From contig ONJB01000045.1 in NCBI GenBank assembly GCA_900318015.1, positions 1-61,787 of the forward strand: DNA of 61,787 bases. The letters run 5' to 3'. Both the position numbers and the translations under genes were made by a program. The stretch comes from an uncultured Bacteroidales bacterium. Lineage in GTDB: Bacteria > Bacteroidota > Bacteroidia > Bacteroidales > UBA932. This document shows positions 52,031 to 61,166 of this stretch, in pieces (positions within the stretch are counted from its first letter, which is position 1; every line of letters begins with the position of its first letter). Below the pieces are notes generated by a model that saw only the letters and a list, made by a program, of their open reading frames with translations, had not been told where the DNA came from and did no database searches.

Positions 52031-52939
52031 CTAATCGATCAAACCGTTCTTCTCGACGGTCCAGCCTTCGCGGTTCGCGAGGCCGCAGTCGGCGCCCTGG
52101 AAGAGTTTCGCGGCTTCCTGGTCGCCCTTAAGCTGCCACTGGAGCCAGGCGAGGGCCGGGACGGTGAACTCGCCGCCGTGGTCCTGGCGGTAGGTGCCGC
52201 CGTGGCCTACCGGGTAGTTCGCGGCGAAGGCAGGAACCTTCACGAGACGGTGGAAGTCGTCCATACCGTTCTCATAGGCGATGTCCTCGGGGCCGCCCAG
52301 GATGTAGATCACCGGGACGGTGATTTCCTGGAGGCGGTCCTTGGCCGGCATCGGCATGTTCGGAACGGCCGTGCCCGGGTTGATGAACAGGCCACTGTTA
52401 CAGATCATGATGGTCTTGAGGCGCGGGTCCGTAGCGTTGTCCAGCGTCTGCAGGCCGCCGCAGGACATGCCGGCCGCGGCGATGTGGTCCACGTCGATCC
52501 GGCCGTAGTACGGGCTGTTCTTGTCGGCATTCTGCGCGATGGCCCAGTCAATGGACTCGATCTGCTGCGCGGAGGTGGACATGGGCCCGCGATAAGGTTT
52601 CTCCTCCATGGGAATGTAACCGGTGGCGATCACGAGGAAGCCGTGGGAGGCGATTTCATTCAGGAACTTGTAGTGTTCCCACGGGGAGTTGGTGCAGGCG
52701 CCGTTGCCCCAGACGAGGACGGGCAACGGGTTCTTCTTGCCGAACGGAGCGAGGTCCTGCGGCGCGAAGATGGTGTGCGCCTCGAGGGAAGGATCCTCCA
52801 GCATCAGCACCTTGTAGGGACCGGTGCCGCCGTCTTCGACAACCTTGGATTGGGTAGCCACGGGCGCGACCGGGCCGCTCTTGCACGCGGTGCCCAGCAT
52901 CAGCAGGCACGCGGCGGAAAGGAATGCGATTCGTTTCAT
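52031..52939 (-). CDS. Secreted alpha/beta hydrolase (lipoprotein)
   Basis: A 302-residue lipoprotein. Signal MKRIAFLSAACLLMLGTAC, cysteine about residue 19. The hydrolase core shows PVLVWGNGACTNSPWEHYKFL (oxyanion region, about 73-93), the nucleophile elbow AAGMSCGGLQTL (serine about 159), an acidic residue in the ILGGPEDIAYENGM segment and the histidine in NYPVGHGGTYRQDHGG. This resembles the secreted chlorophyllase/PET-hydrolase-type and dienelactone hydrolase-type esterases. Catalytic residues are all in place. Substrate unknown, an ester of plant or host glycans is conceivable near the beta-galactosidase. It is 19 bp downstream of that gene. Confidence 0.8.
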   Translation of the reverse strand: MKRIAFLSAACLLMLGTACKSGPVAPVATQSKVVEDGGTGPYKVLMLEDPSLEAHTIFAPQDLAPFGKKNPLPVLVWGNGACTNSPWEHYKFLNEIASHGFLVIATGYIPMEEKPYRGPMSTSAQQIESIDWAIAQNADKNSPYYGRIDVDHIAAAGMSCGGLQTLDNATDPRLKTIMICNSGLFINPGTAVPNMPMPAKDRLQEITVPVIYILGGPEDIAYENGMDDFHRLVKVPAFAANYPVGHGGTYRQDHGGEFTVPALAWLQWQLKGDQEAAKLFQGADCGLANREGWTVEKNGLID

Positions 52940-52957
52940 ATCAAGGGTGTTTGGTGA

Positions 52958-55900
52958 CTAGTGGATGTCGTCGAAGACCGGCGACAGGGTGAAGACGAAG
53001 TCGTAGGGCTTCGCCGGGAGGAGGTATTCCTTCAGCGGCCAGGTGCCCCAGGACGTGATGCCGCCGACACCCATCTGGGCGAGGTCCATGTGGACGTAGG
53101 TCGTTCCGCAGGCGCGCTCGTTCTCATGGGCCTTGGCCTTGAGCTCCAGGGAGTGGACGTGGGTGTCCAGGTCCTCGAGGCTGAACGGAAGGGCGGAGGC
53201 GGAGAAGGGCGTCGGGGCGCAGAGTTTCAGGCCGGTTCCGGTTTCATCGAGGATGTTCAGCCAGCGCATGCCGGTATGGGTGCCGGACTCCTGCGCGCGG
53301 GCATAGCCGTAGTGATACTGGTCCTCCACCCGCTGGCGGTAGCGGCCCAGGAGGGCGGCGCTGTTCCTGTCGGCATAGTTCTCCCACGGGCCTAGGCCGA
53401 AGAAATCGAGGTCCGAATACTGGCCGGGCATCGCGAAGCGCATGCCGAAACGGAAGAGATACTGCGCCTCGGACAGGCCGCCGGCATCCTCCAGGGACTC
53501 GGAAACGGCCACGGTGCCCTCCGGATCCACGAGATAAGCCACCTTCACGATCCCCTTCCCGTCGATGGGCGCGAACGCCACGTCCACCTGGCAGGAATTC
53601 CCGACCGGCTTCGCGGCGACCGACGCCACCTGGAACTTGATGTTCCGCCACAGGGCGAAGCGGTTCTGGAAACGGGCGCCGAGGTCGTTCTCGACAAGGG
53701 CGCGGTCGAAGCAAGGCATCATGGGCTCGGAAACCATCTCCTGGCCATCCAGCTTATAGGAGACCAGGGCGCCGAGGGTCTTGTCGATGGTGACCGCCCA
53801 GGTCGCGAAGCGGGTGCTCAGCGTCCCCGGACGGGCGATGGTGCCACAGAAGGTATAGGCCGTGGCGGTCTCATCGGCCTTCACGACACCCTTGACAGAT
53901 TTGGACGTCCCGATGGGAAGAACGGGCTCATCGCGGAGGACCAGCTGGTCATAGGCCACTTCGAAACCGGCGGGCAGCAGCGGCGCCGCTTCCTTCAGTT
54001 GATATCGGACGGTCAGGGTGATCACGCCGCCTTCCGGCAGCTTTCCGAGGCCCAGGTCGATCTCCTTCGTCGCCTGCGGGGCGACCTCCAGTTTCTCCAC
54101 GACACCGGTGCGGACAGGCTGTCCATAGGCCTCCAGCGCCCAGACAAGACGGACGCCGGACAGGTCGGTGAAGAAGTTCTCGTTATAGACCTTCACGACG
54201 CCCGGCTTGTCACCCGCCGTCGTGAGGATGTTGCGATACTGGTAGCGGACCTCGTAGGCATGCGGATGCAGGCTGCGGTCCGCGGCGATGATGCCGTTGC
54301 AGTTGAAGGAACCGTCGGACGGGTCGTAGTCGTTCAGGTCGCCGCCGAAGATGTAGATGTGGTCCGTGCCGGGCTTGTCGGACGGCCAGCGGAGCGCCTG
54401 GTCCATGAAATCCCAGATGAAGCCGCCCTGATAGGCCGGCTCGCTGCGGATGAGATCCCAGTATTCCTTGAAGTTGCCCATGGAATTGCCCATCGCGTGC
54501 GCATACTCGCACTGGATGAGGGGCTTGTCGGCATGCTGTAGATAGGCGCGGTCGCCGTCCGGCGAACTGTACATCGGGCAATAGATATCGGTGTAGCGGA
54601 GGCTGCGGCGCTCCCGGCCGATCACCGCCTGCTCGTACTGCACAGGGCGGGACGGGTCATGGGCCTTGATCCAGTCATAGCAAGCCTCGAAGTTGGGACC
54701 GGCGCCGGCCTCGTTGCCCAGGCTCCAGATGATGACGGACGGATGGTTGAAGTCGCGCTTCACCATGCGGCTGTCGCGCTCCAGGTGCGCAGCGGCGAAG
54801 AGCGGGTTCTTCGCCAGCGTTGCCGGGCCGTAACCCATGCCGTGGGACTCGATATTGCCCTCGTCCACCACGTACAGGCCGTACTTGTCGCACAGGGCGA
54901 GCCAGCGCGGGTCGTCGGGATAGTGGCAGGTACGGACGGCGTTGATGTTCAGTTCCTTCATGATCCGGATGTCGCGGATCATCTCGGCCTCGGTGACGAT
55001 GTAGCCGCCGGAGGGGCTCAGCTCATGCCGGTCGGCGCCCTTGATAAGGATGGGCTTTCCATTGACCATCAATTGGTTGCCAACGACCTCCACGGTGCGG
55101 AAGCCGAACGGGATTTCCGTGAAATCGACGGCCTCCTTGCGGGTGTCGGCCCGGACGGTGAGGGTGTAGAGGTTCGGATCCTCAGCGCTCCAGAGGGCCG
55201 GGTCCAGGACTTCCGTCTCGAAGTCAACCACCCCGTTCACCACCTTGATGCCGTCTACGGCAAGGGCACTCTGGCCGTTCGCGTCAATCACCTCCAGGTC
55301 GACCAGGCGGATGCCCTTGGTCACTTCAACATGGACCTTCAGGCGGCCGTCGGCCCAGCCGGTCACGTGGACATCCTCGATCCGCTCTTTCTCGCGGGTG
55401 TAGATTTCCACCCCGCGGGCAATGCCGGAGAAGCGCCAGAAATCCTGGTCCTCCAGGTAGGTGCCGTCGCACCAGCGGAAGATCTCGAGGGCGATGGTGT
55501 TCTCCCCCGCATGGACATATTTCGTGAGGTCGAAGCGGGCTTCGAGCTTGCTGTCCTCGCTGTAGCCCACCAACTTGCCGTTCACCCACACGCGGACGTT
55601 GGAGGTGGAGGAGCCGATGTTCAGGCAGATCTGCTTCCCGATCCAGGACTTGTCGACGGTGAAGGTCCGGCGGTACTGGCCCACATAGTTGTGCTCCAGG
55701 GCCGGATAGGGCGGATTGTTCTTGTAGTGGCCGCTCCAGGGATAGCCGTTGTTGACATAGAGCGGGTCGCAGTAGCCGTTGAGGTCCCACAGACCGGGAA
55801 CAGGGATTTCGCCCCAGGCGGAATCGTCATAGCCGACGGCCTCGAAGCCCTTGAGCCGGCCTTCGACGGTGGGATTGAAGTAGAACTTCCACCGCCCGTT

Positions 55901-56059
55901 CAGGCTCAGGGTCTGCTGCTGGGCAGAGACGAAGGTCGCCCGCATGGGCAGGCGGTTCTCCTGGAAGACATTCGGGTCCTGCCAGGGTTCCATCTTGGGT
56001 TGCGCCACGAGGGGCAGAGAGGCGGCAAGCAGGGCCAGGGAGAGGAAAAGATTTCTCAT
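52958..56059 (-). CDS. Beta-galactosidase, glycoside hydrolase family 2
   Basis: A 1033-residue exported GH2 enzyme. Signal MRNLFLSLALLAASLPLVAQ. Sugar-binding jelly-roll with RYRRTF-type block (QYRRTFTVDKSW, about 127), immunoglobulin-like domains, then the TIM barrel with acid/base glutamate in WSLGNEAGAGPNFE (about 445) and nucleophile in PLIQCEYAHAMGNSMGNF (about 511). The C-terminal bgal-small domain ends with GLGPWENYADRNSAALLGRY and the TGMRWL segment. Length and order match LacZ-type enzymes. With the two sulfatases and an esterase it suggests breakdown of sulfated galactose-containing glycans. A strong signal peptide points to the periplasm. Confidence 0.95.
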   Translation of the reverse strand: MRNLFLSLALLAASLPLVAQPKMEPWQDPNVFQENRLPMRATFVSAQQQTLSLNGRWKFYFNPTVEGRLKGFEAVGYDDSAWGEIPVPGLWDLNGYCDPLYVNNGYPWSGHYKNNPPYPALEHNYVGQYRRTFTVDKSWIGKQICLNIGSSTSNVRVWVNGKLVGYSEDSKLEARFDLTKYVHAGENTIALEIFRWCDGTYLEDQDFWRFSGIARGVEIYTREKERIEDVHVTGWADGRLKVHVEVTKGIRLVDLEVIDANGQSALAVDGIKVVNGVVDFETEVLDPALWSAEDPNLYTLTVRADTRKEAVDFTEIPFGFRTVEVVGNQLMVNGKPILIKGADRHELSPSGGYIVTEAEMIRDIRIMKELNINAVRTCHYPDDPRWLALCDKYGLYVVDEGNIESHGMGYGPATLAKNPLFAAAHLERDSRMVKRDFNHPSVIIWSLGNEAGAGPNFEACYDWIKAHDPSRPVQYEQAVIGRERRSLRYTDIYCPMYSSPDGDRAYLQHADKPLIQCEYAHAMGNSMGNFKEYWDLIRSEPAYQGGFIWDFMDQALRWPSDKPGTDHIYIFGGDLNDYDPSDGSFNCNGIIAADRSLHPHAYEVRYQYRNILTTAGDKPGVVKVYNENFFTDLSGVRLVWALEAYGQPVRTGVVEKLEVAPQATKEIDLGLGKLPEGGVITLTVRYQLKEAAPLLPAGFEVAYDQLVLRDEPVLPIGTSKSVKGVVKADETATAYTFCGTIARPGTLSTRFATWAVTIDKTLGALVSYKLDGQEMVSEPMMPCFDRALVENDLGARFQNRFALWRNIKFQVASVAAKPVGNSCQVDVAFAPIDGKGIVKVAYLVDPEGTVAVSESLEDAGGLSEAQYLFRFGMRFAMPGQYSDLDFFGLGPWENYADRNSAALLGRYRQRVEDQYHYGYARAQESGTHTGMRWLNILDETGTGLKLCAPTPFSASALPFSLEDLDTHVHSLELKAKAHENERACGTTYVHMDLAQMGVGGITSWGTWPLKEYLLPAKPYDFVFTLSPVFDDIH

Positions 56060-56136
56060 GTGGTCAGGTTTATTTGTGTAAAGATAGCCTTTTTTATGGA
56101 TTATTCTTTACTTTTGTAAGCACAAGACCGATTCCC

Positions 56137-57813
56137 ATGCCCTCGAAACTCCGATTCGCCCTGACCGGCGCCACGGCCCTCGCCGCCGCGGGCGCCTGCT
56201 CACAGAAAGAGGCGGAACCACAAAAGCCGCTGAACGTCGTGTACATCATGTGCGACGACCATTCGTACCAGACCATCAGCGCCTATGACCAGCGGTACAT
56301 GCGGACGCCCCATATCGACCGGCTGGCCGACGAAGGGGCCCGGTTCACGAACAGCTTCGTCGCAAACTCCCTGAGCGGTCCTTCCCGGGCCTGCCTGCTG
56401 ACCGGCAAGCACAGCCACGCCAACGGGTTCACGAACAACGAGCACGGCATCTTCGACGGCAGCCAGCAGACGCTGCCGAAGCTGCTGCAGGCCGGGGGCT
56501 ACCAGACGGCGATGGTCGGGAAATGGCACCTGGTGAGCGATCCGACGGGGTTCGATTATTGGGATATCCTCACGGGACAAGGCGACTATTACAATCCGGT
56601 GTTCATCCGCAACGGGGAAAGAGTCGTCCGTCCCGGCTATTCCACGGACATCACCACGGACGTCGCCTTCGAGTGGCTGGAAAACCGCGATGCCGACAAG
56701 CCCTTCTGCCTGTTCCTCCACTACAAGGCTCCGCACCGCAGCTGGATGCCCGACCTGCAGGACCTGGGGCGGTTCGACGATGTCACCTTCCCGCTGCCAG
56801 AAACGTTTTATGACGACTACGCCACCCGGGAGGCCGCGGCGAAACAGGAGATGAGCATCCTCGCCGACATGAACGTCGTCTATGACCTCAAGATGGCGGA
56901 CCGGGAAAACGAAATCCATACCCCGGAACAACCCTGGCTGGAGGACTACGGCCGCGACCTGTACCGGCGGGACCTCGCCCCGGGCGAGCTGGTCCCGGGC
57001 CGGATGGACGCAGCGCAGCAAGCTGCCTGGGATGCATATTACGATCCGCTCATCGCGCAGTTCAAGCGGGACAGCCTGTCCGGGAACGCGCTGTACGAGT
57101 GGAAGTATCAGCGCTACATGCGCGACTATTGCAGCGTGATCCACTCCGTGGACCGCAATGTGGGACGCGTCTATGACTATTTGAAAGCGCATGGTCTCCT
57201 GGAGAATACCGTCATCATCTATACCTCCGACCAGGGGTTCTACATGGGTGAGCACGGGTATTTCGACAAACGGTTCATGTATGAGGAGAGCTTCCGGACG
57301 CCACTGGTAGTCCGGATGCCGGGCGGAAATCCCGTCAAGGCGGCCAAGGGCCGCACACGGGTGCTGGGGGCCGATTTCGGCCACCGGGCCAATGACATCG
57401 ACGAGTTCGTGCAGAACATCGACTATGCCCCCACCATCCTGGAAATGGCCGGACTGCCCGTCCCGGAAGACATGCAGGGCGAGAGTTTCCTGCCGCTCCT
57501 GCGCGGGGAAAAACCGGCCCGGGTCATGACCTCTGAAGGCAAGGGCTGGCGCCGGTCGCTCTACTACCATTATTATGAATTTCCGGCCGAGCATTCGGTC
57601 CGCCGTCACTACGGCGTCCGGACGGAACGCTACAGCCTGATGCACTTTTACCACGACATCGACGAGTGGGAACTCTTCGACCTGAAGCAGGATCCGCTGC
57701 AGCTCAAGAACCTGTATGGAACTCCCGGGACGGAAACCCTCACGGAGGAGCTGATGGCGGAGCTGCACCGGCTGCAGGCATTGTATGAGGACCCGATTGA
57801 GCAAAGACTATGA
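56137..57813 (+). CDS. Sulfatase, serine-type (S1 family)
   Basis: A 558-residue exported sulfatase. Signal MPSKLRFALTGATALAAAGAC (lipobox-like, cysteine about 21). Metal-binding YIMCDDHSYQ near residue 38. The modification motif is S-G-P-S-R in SLSGPSRACLLTG, so the residue turned into formylglycine is a serine (Ser type, needing an anSME maturase that is not in the window). The C-terminal ends with the metal-binding TSDQGFYMGEHGYFDKR and the tail YGVRTERYSLMHFYHDIDEWELFDLK. Resembles the GlcNAc-6-sulfatase-like S1 subfamilies (low confidence on substrate). ATG 56137 follows TACTTTTG at 56109-56116. Confidence 0.92.
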   Translation: MPSKLRFALTGATALAAAGACSQKEAEPQKPLNVVYIMCDDHSYQTISAYDQRYMRTPHIDRLADEGARFTNSFVANSLSGPSRACLLTGKHSHANGFTNNEHGIFDGSQQTLPKLLQAGGYQTAMVGKWHLVSDPTGFDYWDILTGQGDYYNPVFIRNGERVVRPGYSTDITTDVAFEWLENRDADKPFCLFLHYKAPHRSWMPDLQDLGRFDDVTFPLPETFYDDYATREAAAKQEMSILADMNVVYDLKMADRENEIHTPEQPWLEDYGRDLYRRDLAPGELVPGRMDAAQQAAWDAYYDPLIAQFKRDSLSGNALYEWKYQRYMRDYCSVIHSVDRNVGRVYDYLKAHGLLENTVIIYTSDQGFYMGEHGYFDKRFMYEESFRTPLVVRMPGGNPVKAAKGRTRVLGADFGHRANDIDEFVQNIDYAPTILEMAGLPVPEDMQGESFLPLLRGEKPARVMTSEGKGWRRSLYYHYYEFPAEHSVRRHYGVRTERYSLMHFYHDIDEWELFDLKQDPLQLKNLYGTPGTETLTEELMAELHRLQALYEDPIEQRL

Positions 57814-59258
57814 AAAAAAGCCTGCTCTTTGCCGCCGCCCTGCCGGCCGCCCTGGCCCCTTCCTGCACACGGCAAGGAGGAGTGGAAGGACCGCCGAACG
57901 TGGTGTTCATCCTGGCCGATGACCTGGGCTGGGGAGATTTGAGCTGCTATGGACAGCAGCGGTTCGAGACGCCGAACATCGACCGGATCGCGGCGGAGGG
58001 GATGCGGTTCTCCCAGTGCTACAGCGGCACGACGGTGAGCGCGCCTTCGCGTTCCTGCCTGATTACCGGCACGCACAGCGGGCATACGGCCATCCGCGGT
58101 AACCGGGAACTCCAGCCCGAAGGGCAGTTCCCGCTGCCGGAAGGCGCGGAGACCCTTTTCCACGACTTCCAGGCCGCCGGCTATACGACGGGAGCCTTCG
58201 GCAAATGGGGCCTCGGTTTCGTGGGCTCGACCGGCGACCCGCAGGCGCAGGGCGTGGACCGCTTCTACGGCTTCAACTGCCAGCTGCTGGCGCACAGCTA
58301 TTATCCGGACCATCTGTGGGACAATGACGTCCGCATCGACCTGTCGGAGGTGAACCGGTGCGACGATTCCTACGGGACCGGCGCCTATGCCCCGGACCTG
58401 ATCCACGAGCAGGCGCTGGCCTTCCTGGACCGGGCCGCAGCGGAAGGAAAACCGTTCTTCCTGTGGTATCCGACGACGATTCCGCACGCGGAACTCATCG
58501 TCCCGCAGGACAGCATCCTCCAGCGGCTGCGGGGCCGGTATCCCGAAACGCCCTACCCCGGCGCCCGGCCGGACAGCCCGTACTTCATGAAGGGCGATTA
58601 CATCGCCCAGGACGAACCCCACGCCACCTTCGCCGCCATGGTCACCCGGCTGGATGTCTATGTCGGCCAGCTGGTGGACAAGCTCAAGGAGCTGGGTTTG
58701 TATGAGAACACGATCCTGATTTTCAGCAGCGACAACGGCCCGCACCGAGAAGGCGGCGCCGACCCGGATTTCTTCGACAGCAACGGCCCCTGGCGGGGAT
58801 ACAAGCGCGATGTCTACGAAGGCGGGATCCGCGTGCCGATGGTCATTGCCTGGCCCGAGCACATCAGCCCGGGCGCCGAGACCGATTTCTTGTGCTCCTT
58901 CTGGGACCTGATGCCTACGTTCCGGGAATTGACGGGCGCGGCGCCGGCAGATGGGATGGACGGAGTCAGCCTCCTTCCCCTGTTGACCGGCAAGAAAGGC
59001 CAGCGGGAGCACGATTACCTGTACTTCGAATTCCAGGAACTCGGCGGCCGGCAGGCGGTCCGGGAAGGCCCCTGGAAACTGGTCCATCTGGACATCCGGG
59101 GCGCGCATCCGCGGTATGAACTCTACAACCTGGACGAGGATGCCGGCGAAGAGAACGACCTGGCGGGCGCGAAGCCCGAAATCGCGGAACACCTGAAAGC
59201 CTTGATGCGGGAAGCGCATGTTCCCAACCCCGATTTCCCGGTCCTCCCCGGCGAATGA
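57810..59258 (+). CDS. Sulfatase, serine-type (S1 family), second copy
   Basis: A 482-residue exported sulfatase. Signal MKKSLLFAAALPAALAPSC (lipobox-like). Metal-binding FILADDLGWGDLSCYG near residues 34-49, and the S-A-P-S-R motif in TVSAPSRSCLITGTHSGHT (serine type). The C-terminal parts IFSSDNGPHREGG and YELYNLDEDAGEENDLA are conserved. It resembles arylsulfatase A-like S1 members rather than its neighbour, so the two are not a recent duplicate. The ATG overlaps the preceding stop by 4 bp. Together the enzymes point to desulfation of more than one linkage. Confidence 0.93.
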   Translation: MKKSLLFAAALPAALAPSCTRQGGVEGPPNVVFILADDLGWGDLSCYGQQRFETPNIDRIAAEGMRFSQCYSGTTVSAPSRSCLITGTHSGHTAIRGNRELQPEGQFPLPEGAETLFHDFQAAGYTTGAFGKWGLGFVGSTGDPQAQGVDRFYGFNCQLLAHSYYPDHLWDNDVRIDLSEVNRCDDSYGTGAYAPDLIHEQALAFLDRAAAEGKPFFLWYPTTIPHAELIVPQDSILQRLRGRYPETPYPGARPDSPYFMKGDYIAQDEPHATFAAMVTRLDVYVGQLVDKLKELGLYENTILIFSSDNGPHREGGADPDFFDSNGPWRGYKRDVYEGGIRVPMVIAWPEHISPGAETDFLCSFWDLMPTFRELTGAAPADGMDGVSLLPLLTGKKGQREHDYLYFEFQELGGRQAVREGPWKLVHLDIRGAHPRYELYNLDEDAGEENDLAGAKPEIAEHLKALMREAHVPNPDFPVLPGE

Positions 59259-59324
59259 GGCGGTCCGGCCGGCCCGGTTTTACGCAATAATCGGGCAGTT
59301 TTACGTAAAAAGAGTTTCAAGGAT

Positions 59325-59356
59325 CGGCCTTCCAGCCTGTTGGAGGGCCGGTTTTT
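59325..59356 (+). terminator. Rho-independent terminator after the sulfatases
   Basis: CGGCCTTCCA and TGGAGGGCCG are inverted arms around GCCTGT, with five T afterwards. Confidence 0.85.
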
Positions 59357-59445
59357 GACTTTATCCGTTTCCCTTTTTGCGAACACGGCTCGTTTTCCGG
59401 TACTTTGTATCCGTGGAGCCGGGCTGTAAATCCGGAATGATCAAT

Positions 59446-59883
59446 ATGAAGAGAATGCTGTTATTCGGGTGCCTGGCCGGCGCCCTTGCGGTCACCGCCT
59501 GCGAGCGGTTGGACCTATGGAACAACCCTCCTGCCGACGAAGAGGGAGAACCCCTCGAATTCACGCTCGACGAGGTAGCGCGCCTCCTGGCGGCCATCCC
59601 GCTCGAAAAGGACCAGGTAGCCGAAGTCCGGGACGCCGTCACCACCTCCTCCGGAAACGGTTACGATGAGGAGTACCCGATGCGACAGGTTTTCGAAACC
59701 CCCGGAACCGGTGTCGGCGACACACCGGCCACCCGGGTGGGAGCCTATCCGACACCGCTCAGGGACCTCCTGACTGCCGAAATCCGGAAACAGTACGGCA
59801 CGCGGGCCCTGGATGCCGACGCTTTCCTGTATGCCCTGTCCAGCTCGGACGTGCAGATTTACTGGCCTTTTTCCGAAGATTAA
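59446..59883 (+). CDS. Lipoprotein, apparently truncated at the C-terminus
   Basis: A 145-residue lipoprotein with signal MKRMLLFGCLAGALAVTAC (cysteine about 19). The rest (DEEGEPLEFTLDEVARLLAAIPLEKDQ, then SSSDVQIYWPFSED) ends where related Bacteroidota lipoproteins, as I recall them, continue past the IYWPxSE motif. The stop at 59881-59883 is followed at once by AT-rich DNA with no further match, so a C-terminal loss at an insertion boundary is likely (inference). TACTTTG (59401-59407) is the probable -7 box. The upstream ATG at 59377 lies within the promoter region and was rejected. Confidence 0.6.
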   Translation: MKRMLLFGCLAGALAVTACERLDLWNNPPADEEGEPLEFTLDEVARLLAAIPLEKDQVAEVRDAVTTSSGNGYDEEYPMRQVFETPGTGVGDTPATRVGAYPTPLRDLLTAEIRKQYGTRALDADAFLYALSSSDVQIYWPFSED

Positions 59884-60244
59884 TTCGATATTTAGATAAC
59901 ATTAATCTTTGGCCACTCTCCACTTATAACTGATTAATTATTAATATTTTATAAGTACCGGTAGGCTTAATATTTTGTTTCCTGTTCTTCTGAGAATGTG
60001 CCTTCTAAGTTAGTACTTAACTTAGTAAATGTGAAAACGAACAGGTGAACGACAGCAATCATTTGCTGTCGTTCATATTATAGTTTCACTATCTTTTCTT
60101 GCGGTAACCCCCTTTGTATTAGATAATTACGTCACTTTTTTGTATTTCTTTGTTATCGTTTTTCGATAAATTGTTATATTTGCAATGAAGACAGGTAAAC
60201 GCCTGATACATAGGAATTTACAAACATTTTTAACATTTATCGCT
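59884..60244. other. AT-rich intergenic region at the core/accessory border
   Basis: This stretch has no gene. It holds the perfect 12-bp hairpin described separately and a TATATTTG box at 60174-60181. That box puts transcription start near the ATG at 60185, so the following gene is read from ATG 60245 with a leader of about 60 nt. Base composition drops sharply after 59884. Confidence 0.7.
60047..60074. repeat. Perfect 12-bp hairpin
   Basis: GAACGACAGCAA-tcat-TTGCTGTCGTTC. No T-run follows, so it is not a standard terminator; a protein-binding or recombination site is possible. Confidence 0.75.
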
Positions 60245-60607
60245 ATGAAGCACATCATGAACGTCCTGAAGAACGAGATCTTCAAGCAGCATTCTTCTAT
60301 TAATGGCCTCGTGAAGAAGGTCGCTGTCAGCCAGGAGTCCTACCTTAAGAATCGCTCCAACGAGGCACTGTTCAACATCTGGAGTGAGAACGTGAAGGAC
60401 TTGCAGAAAGTTGAGTCCAACGTACGCTATCTCCGTAGTGCGTACGCAACCATCTGCAACGCCTGCGAGGTCGAACCACTCAGCGTTGAGGAAATCCTCG
60501 CCGAGAAAGATGCTCGAGCGGCCAAGAAGGCTGCGAAGAAGGACAAGCAGCCGAAGGCCAAGAATACCCAACCTGCTGAAGAATCAATGGAGAGTCAGAC
60601 CAAATAG
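60245..60607 (+). CDS. Small hypothetical protein, lysine-rich tail
   Basis: A 120-residue protein, MKHIMNVLKNEIFKQHSS onward. The centre (residues 25-75) is helical and charged (SESYL..., NEALFNIWSENVKDLQKVESNVRYL), with two cysteine-containing residues in ATICNACEVEPLS. The tail is basic and disordered (AKKAAKKDKQPKAKN). No domain recognised. Such proteins occur in plasmid and phage-like regions of Bacteroidota. An upstream ATG at 60185 falls at the predicted transcription start and was rejected. The end of the gene forms the arm of a terminator hairpin. Confidence 0.6.
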   Translation: MKHIMNVLKNEIFKQHSSINGLVKKVAVSQESYLKNRSNEALFNIWSENVKDLQKVESNVRYLRSAYATICNACEVEPLSVEEILAEKDARAAKKAAKKDKQPKAKNTQPAEESMESQTK

Positions 60608-60623
60608 ACTCTCCTTTTTCTTT
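60589..60623 (+). terminator. Terminator overlapping the gene end
   Basis: GGAGAGTC and GACTCTCC are inverted arms (60589-60596, 60607-60614) followed by TTTTTCTTTT. The left arm lies inside the coding sequence. Confidence 0.8.
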
Positions 60624-60630
60624 TATCGTT

Positions 60631-60957
60631 ATGGAAATCCGATTAGAAAACTGGAACATAGAAGCGGTCACTGGCTATAAGCCTCTGACCACTTTCTATC
60701 TTGACTTCTCCATCGCAGACAAGTTCGGTCTCACTGCCATTCAAGACACCTTTGATATGGCATTCAGAGAGTACAAGAATAACTACAAGTACATCACTGA
60801 ACTAGTGATGGTATTGAACTGGAAGATCTGGCGTTGGCATAAGCACGATGATGACTACGCAAAGTTATATAACACTCTATGGGAGAAACTTGACGAGTGG
60901 TGTATGGACAACCTTAAAGGTGAAGAATTAGATTATTACATTCAAACAACAGATTAA
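60631..60957 (+). CDS. Hypothetical protein common in Bacteroidota mobile DNA
   Basis: A 108-residue acidic-aromatic protein. MEIRLENWNIEAVTGYKPLTTF is followed by ADKFGLTAIQDTFDMAFREY and NYKYITELVMVLNWKIWRWHKH. The family, as I recall it, is frequent in phage and conjugative-element cargo and has no known function. Helical, no signal or membrane segment. It is 2 bp from the next small gene, so they form a unit. Confidence 0.65.
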   Translation: MEIRLENWNIEAVTGYKPLTTFYLDFSIADKFGLTAIQDTFDMAFREYKNNYKYITELVMVLNWKIWRWHKHDDDYAKLYNTLWEKLDEWCMDNLKGEELDYYIQTTD

Positions 60958-60959
60958 GT

Positions 60960-61160
60960 ATGAAAAGCACGATTAAGCAAGGAGACATCATCCGGGTCAT
61001 CAAGATGGATGATGCGAATGGCAAAGACTGGGCTGCAGCCAAGATGAATGGCCAGACCTATATGGTGGAGTTTGTGGATGATGCAGGACAAATCCATGTG
61101 TACGGAAGCGGACTCGCAATCATTCCCGAAGCCGACGAGTTCGAAATCGTGGAACAATGA
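60960..61160 (+). CDS. Small conserved protein (complete version of the 39.8/46.2 kb remnants)
   Basis: A 66-residue protein, MKSTIKQGDIIRVIKMDDAN then KDWAAAKMNGQTYMVEFVDD and AGQIHVYGSGLAIIPEADEF. It has an SH3-like beta-barrel look and no signal. The C-terminal half is homologous to the broken copies at 39846-39968 and 46218-46391. The start at 60960 is 2 bp after the preceding stop. Function unknown. Its relatives upstream of two sigma operons link the two accessory regions. Confidence 0.7.
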   Translation: MKSTIKQGDIIRVIKMDDANGKDWAAAKMNGQTYMVEFVDDAGQIHVYGSGLAIIPEADEFEIVEQ

Positions 61161-61166
61161 CACTTC

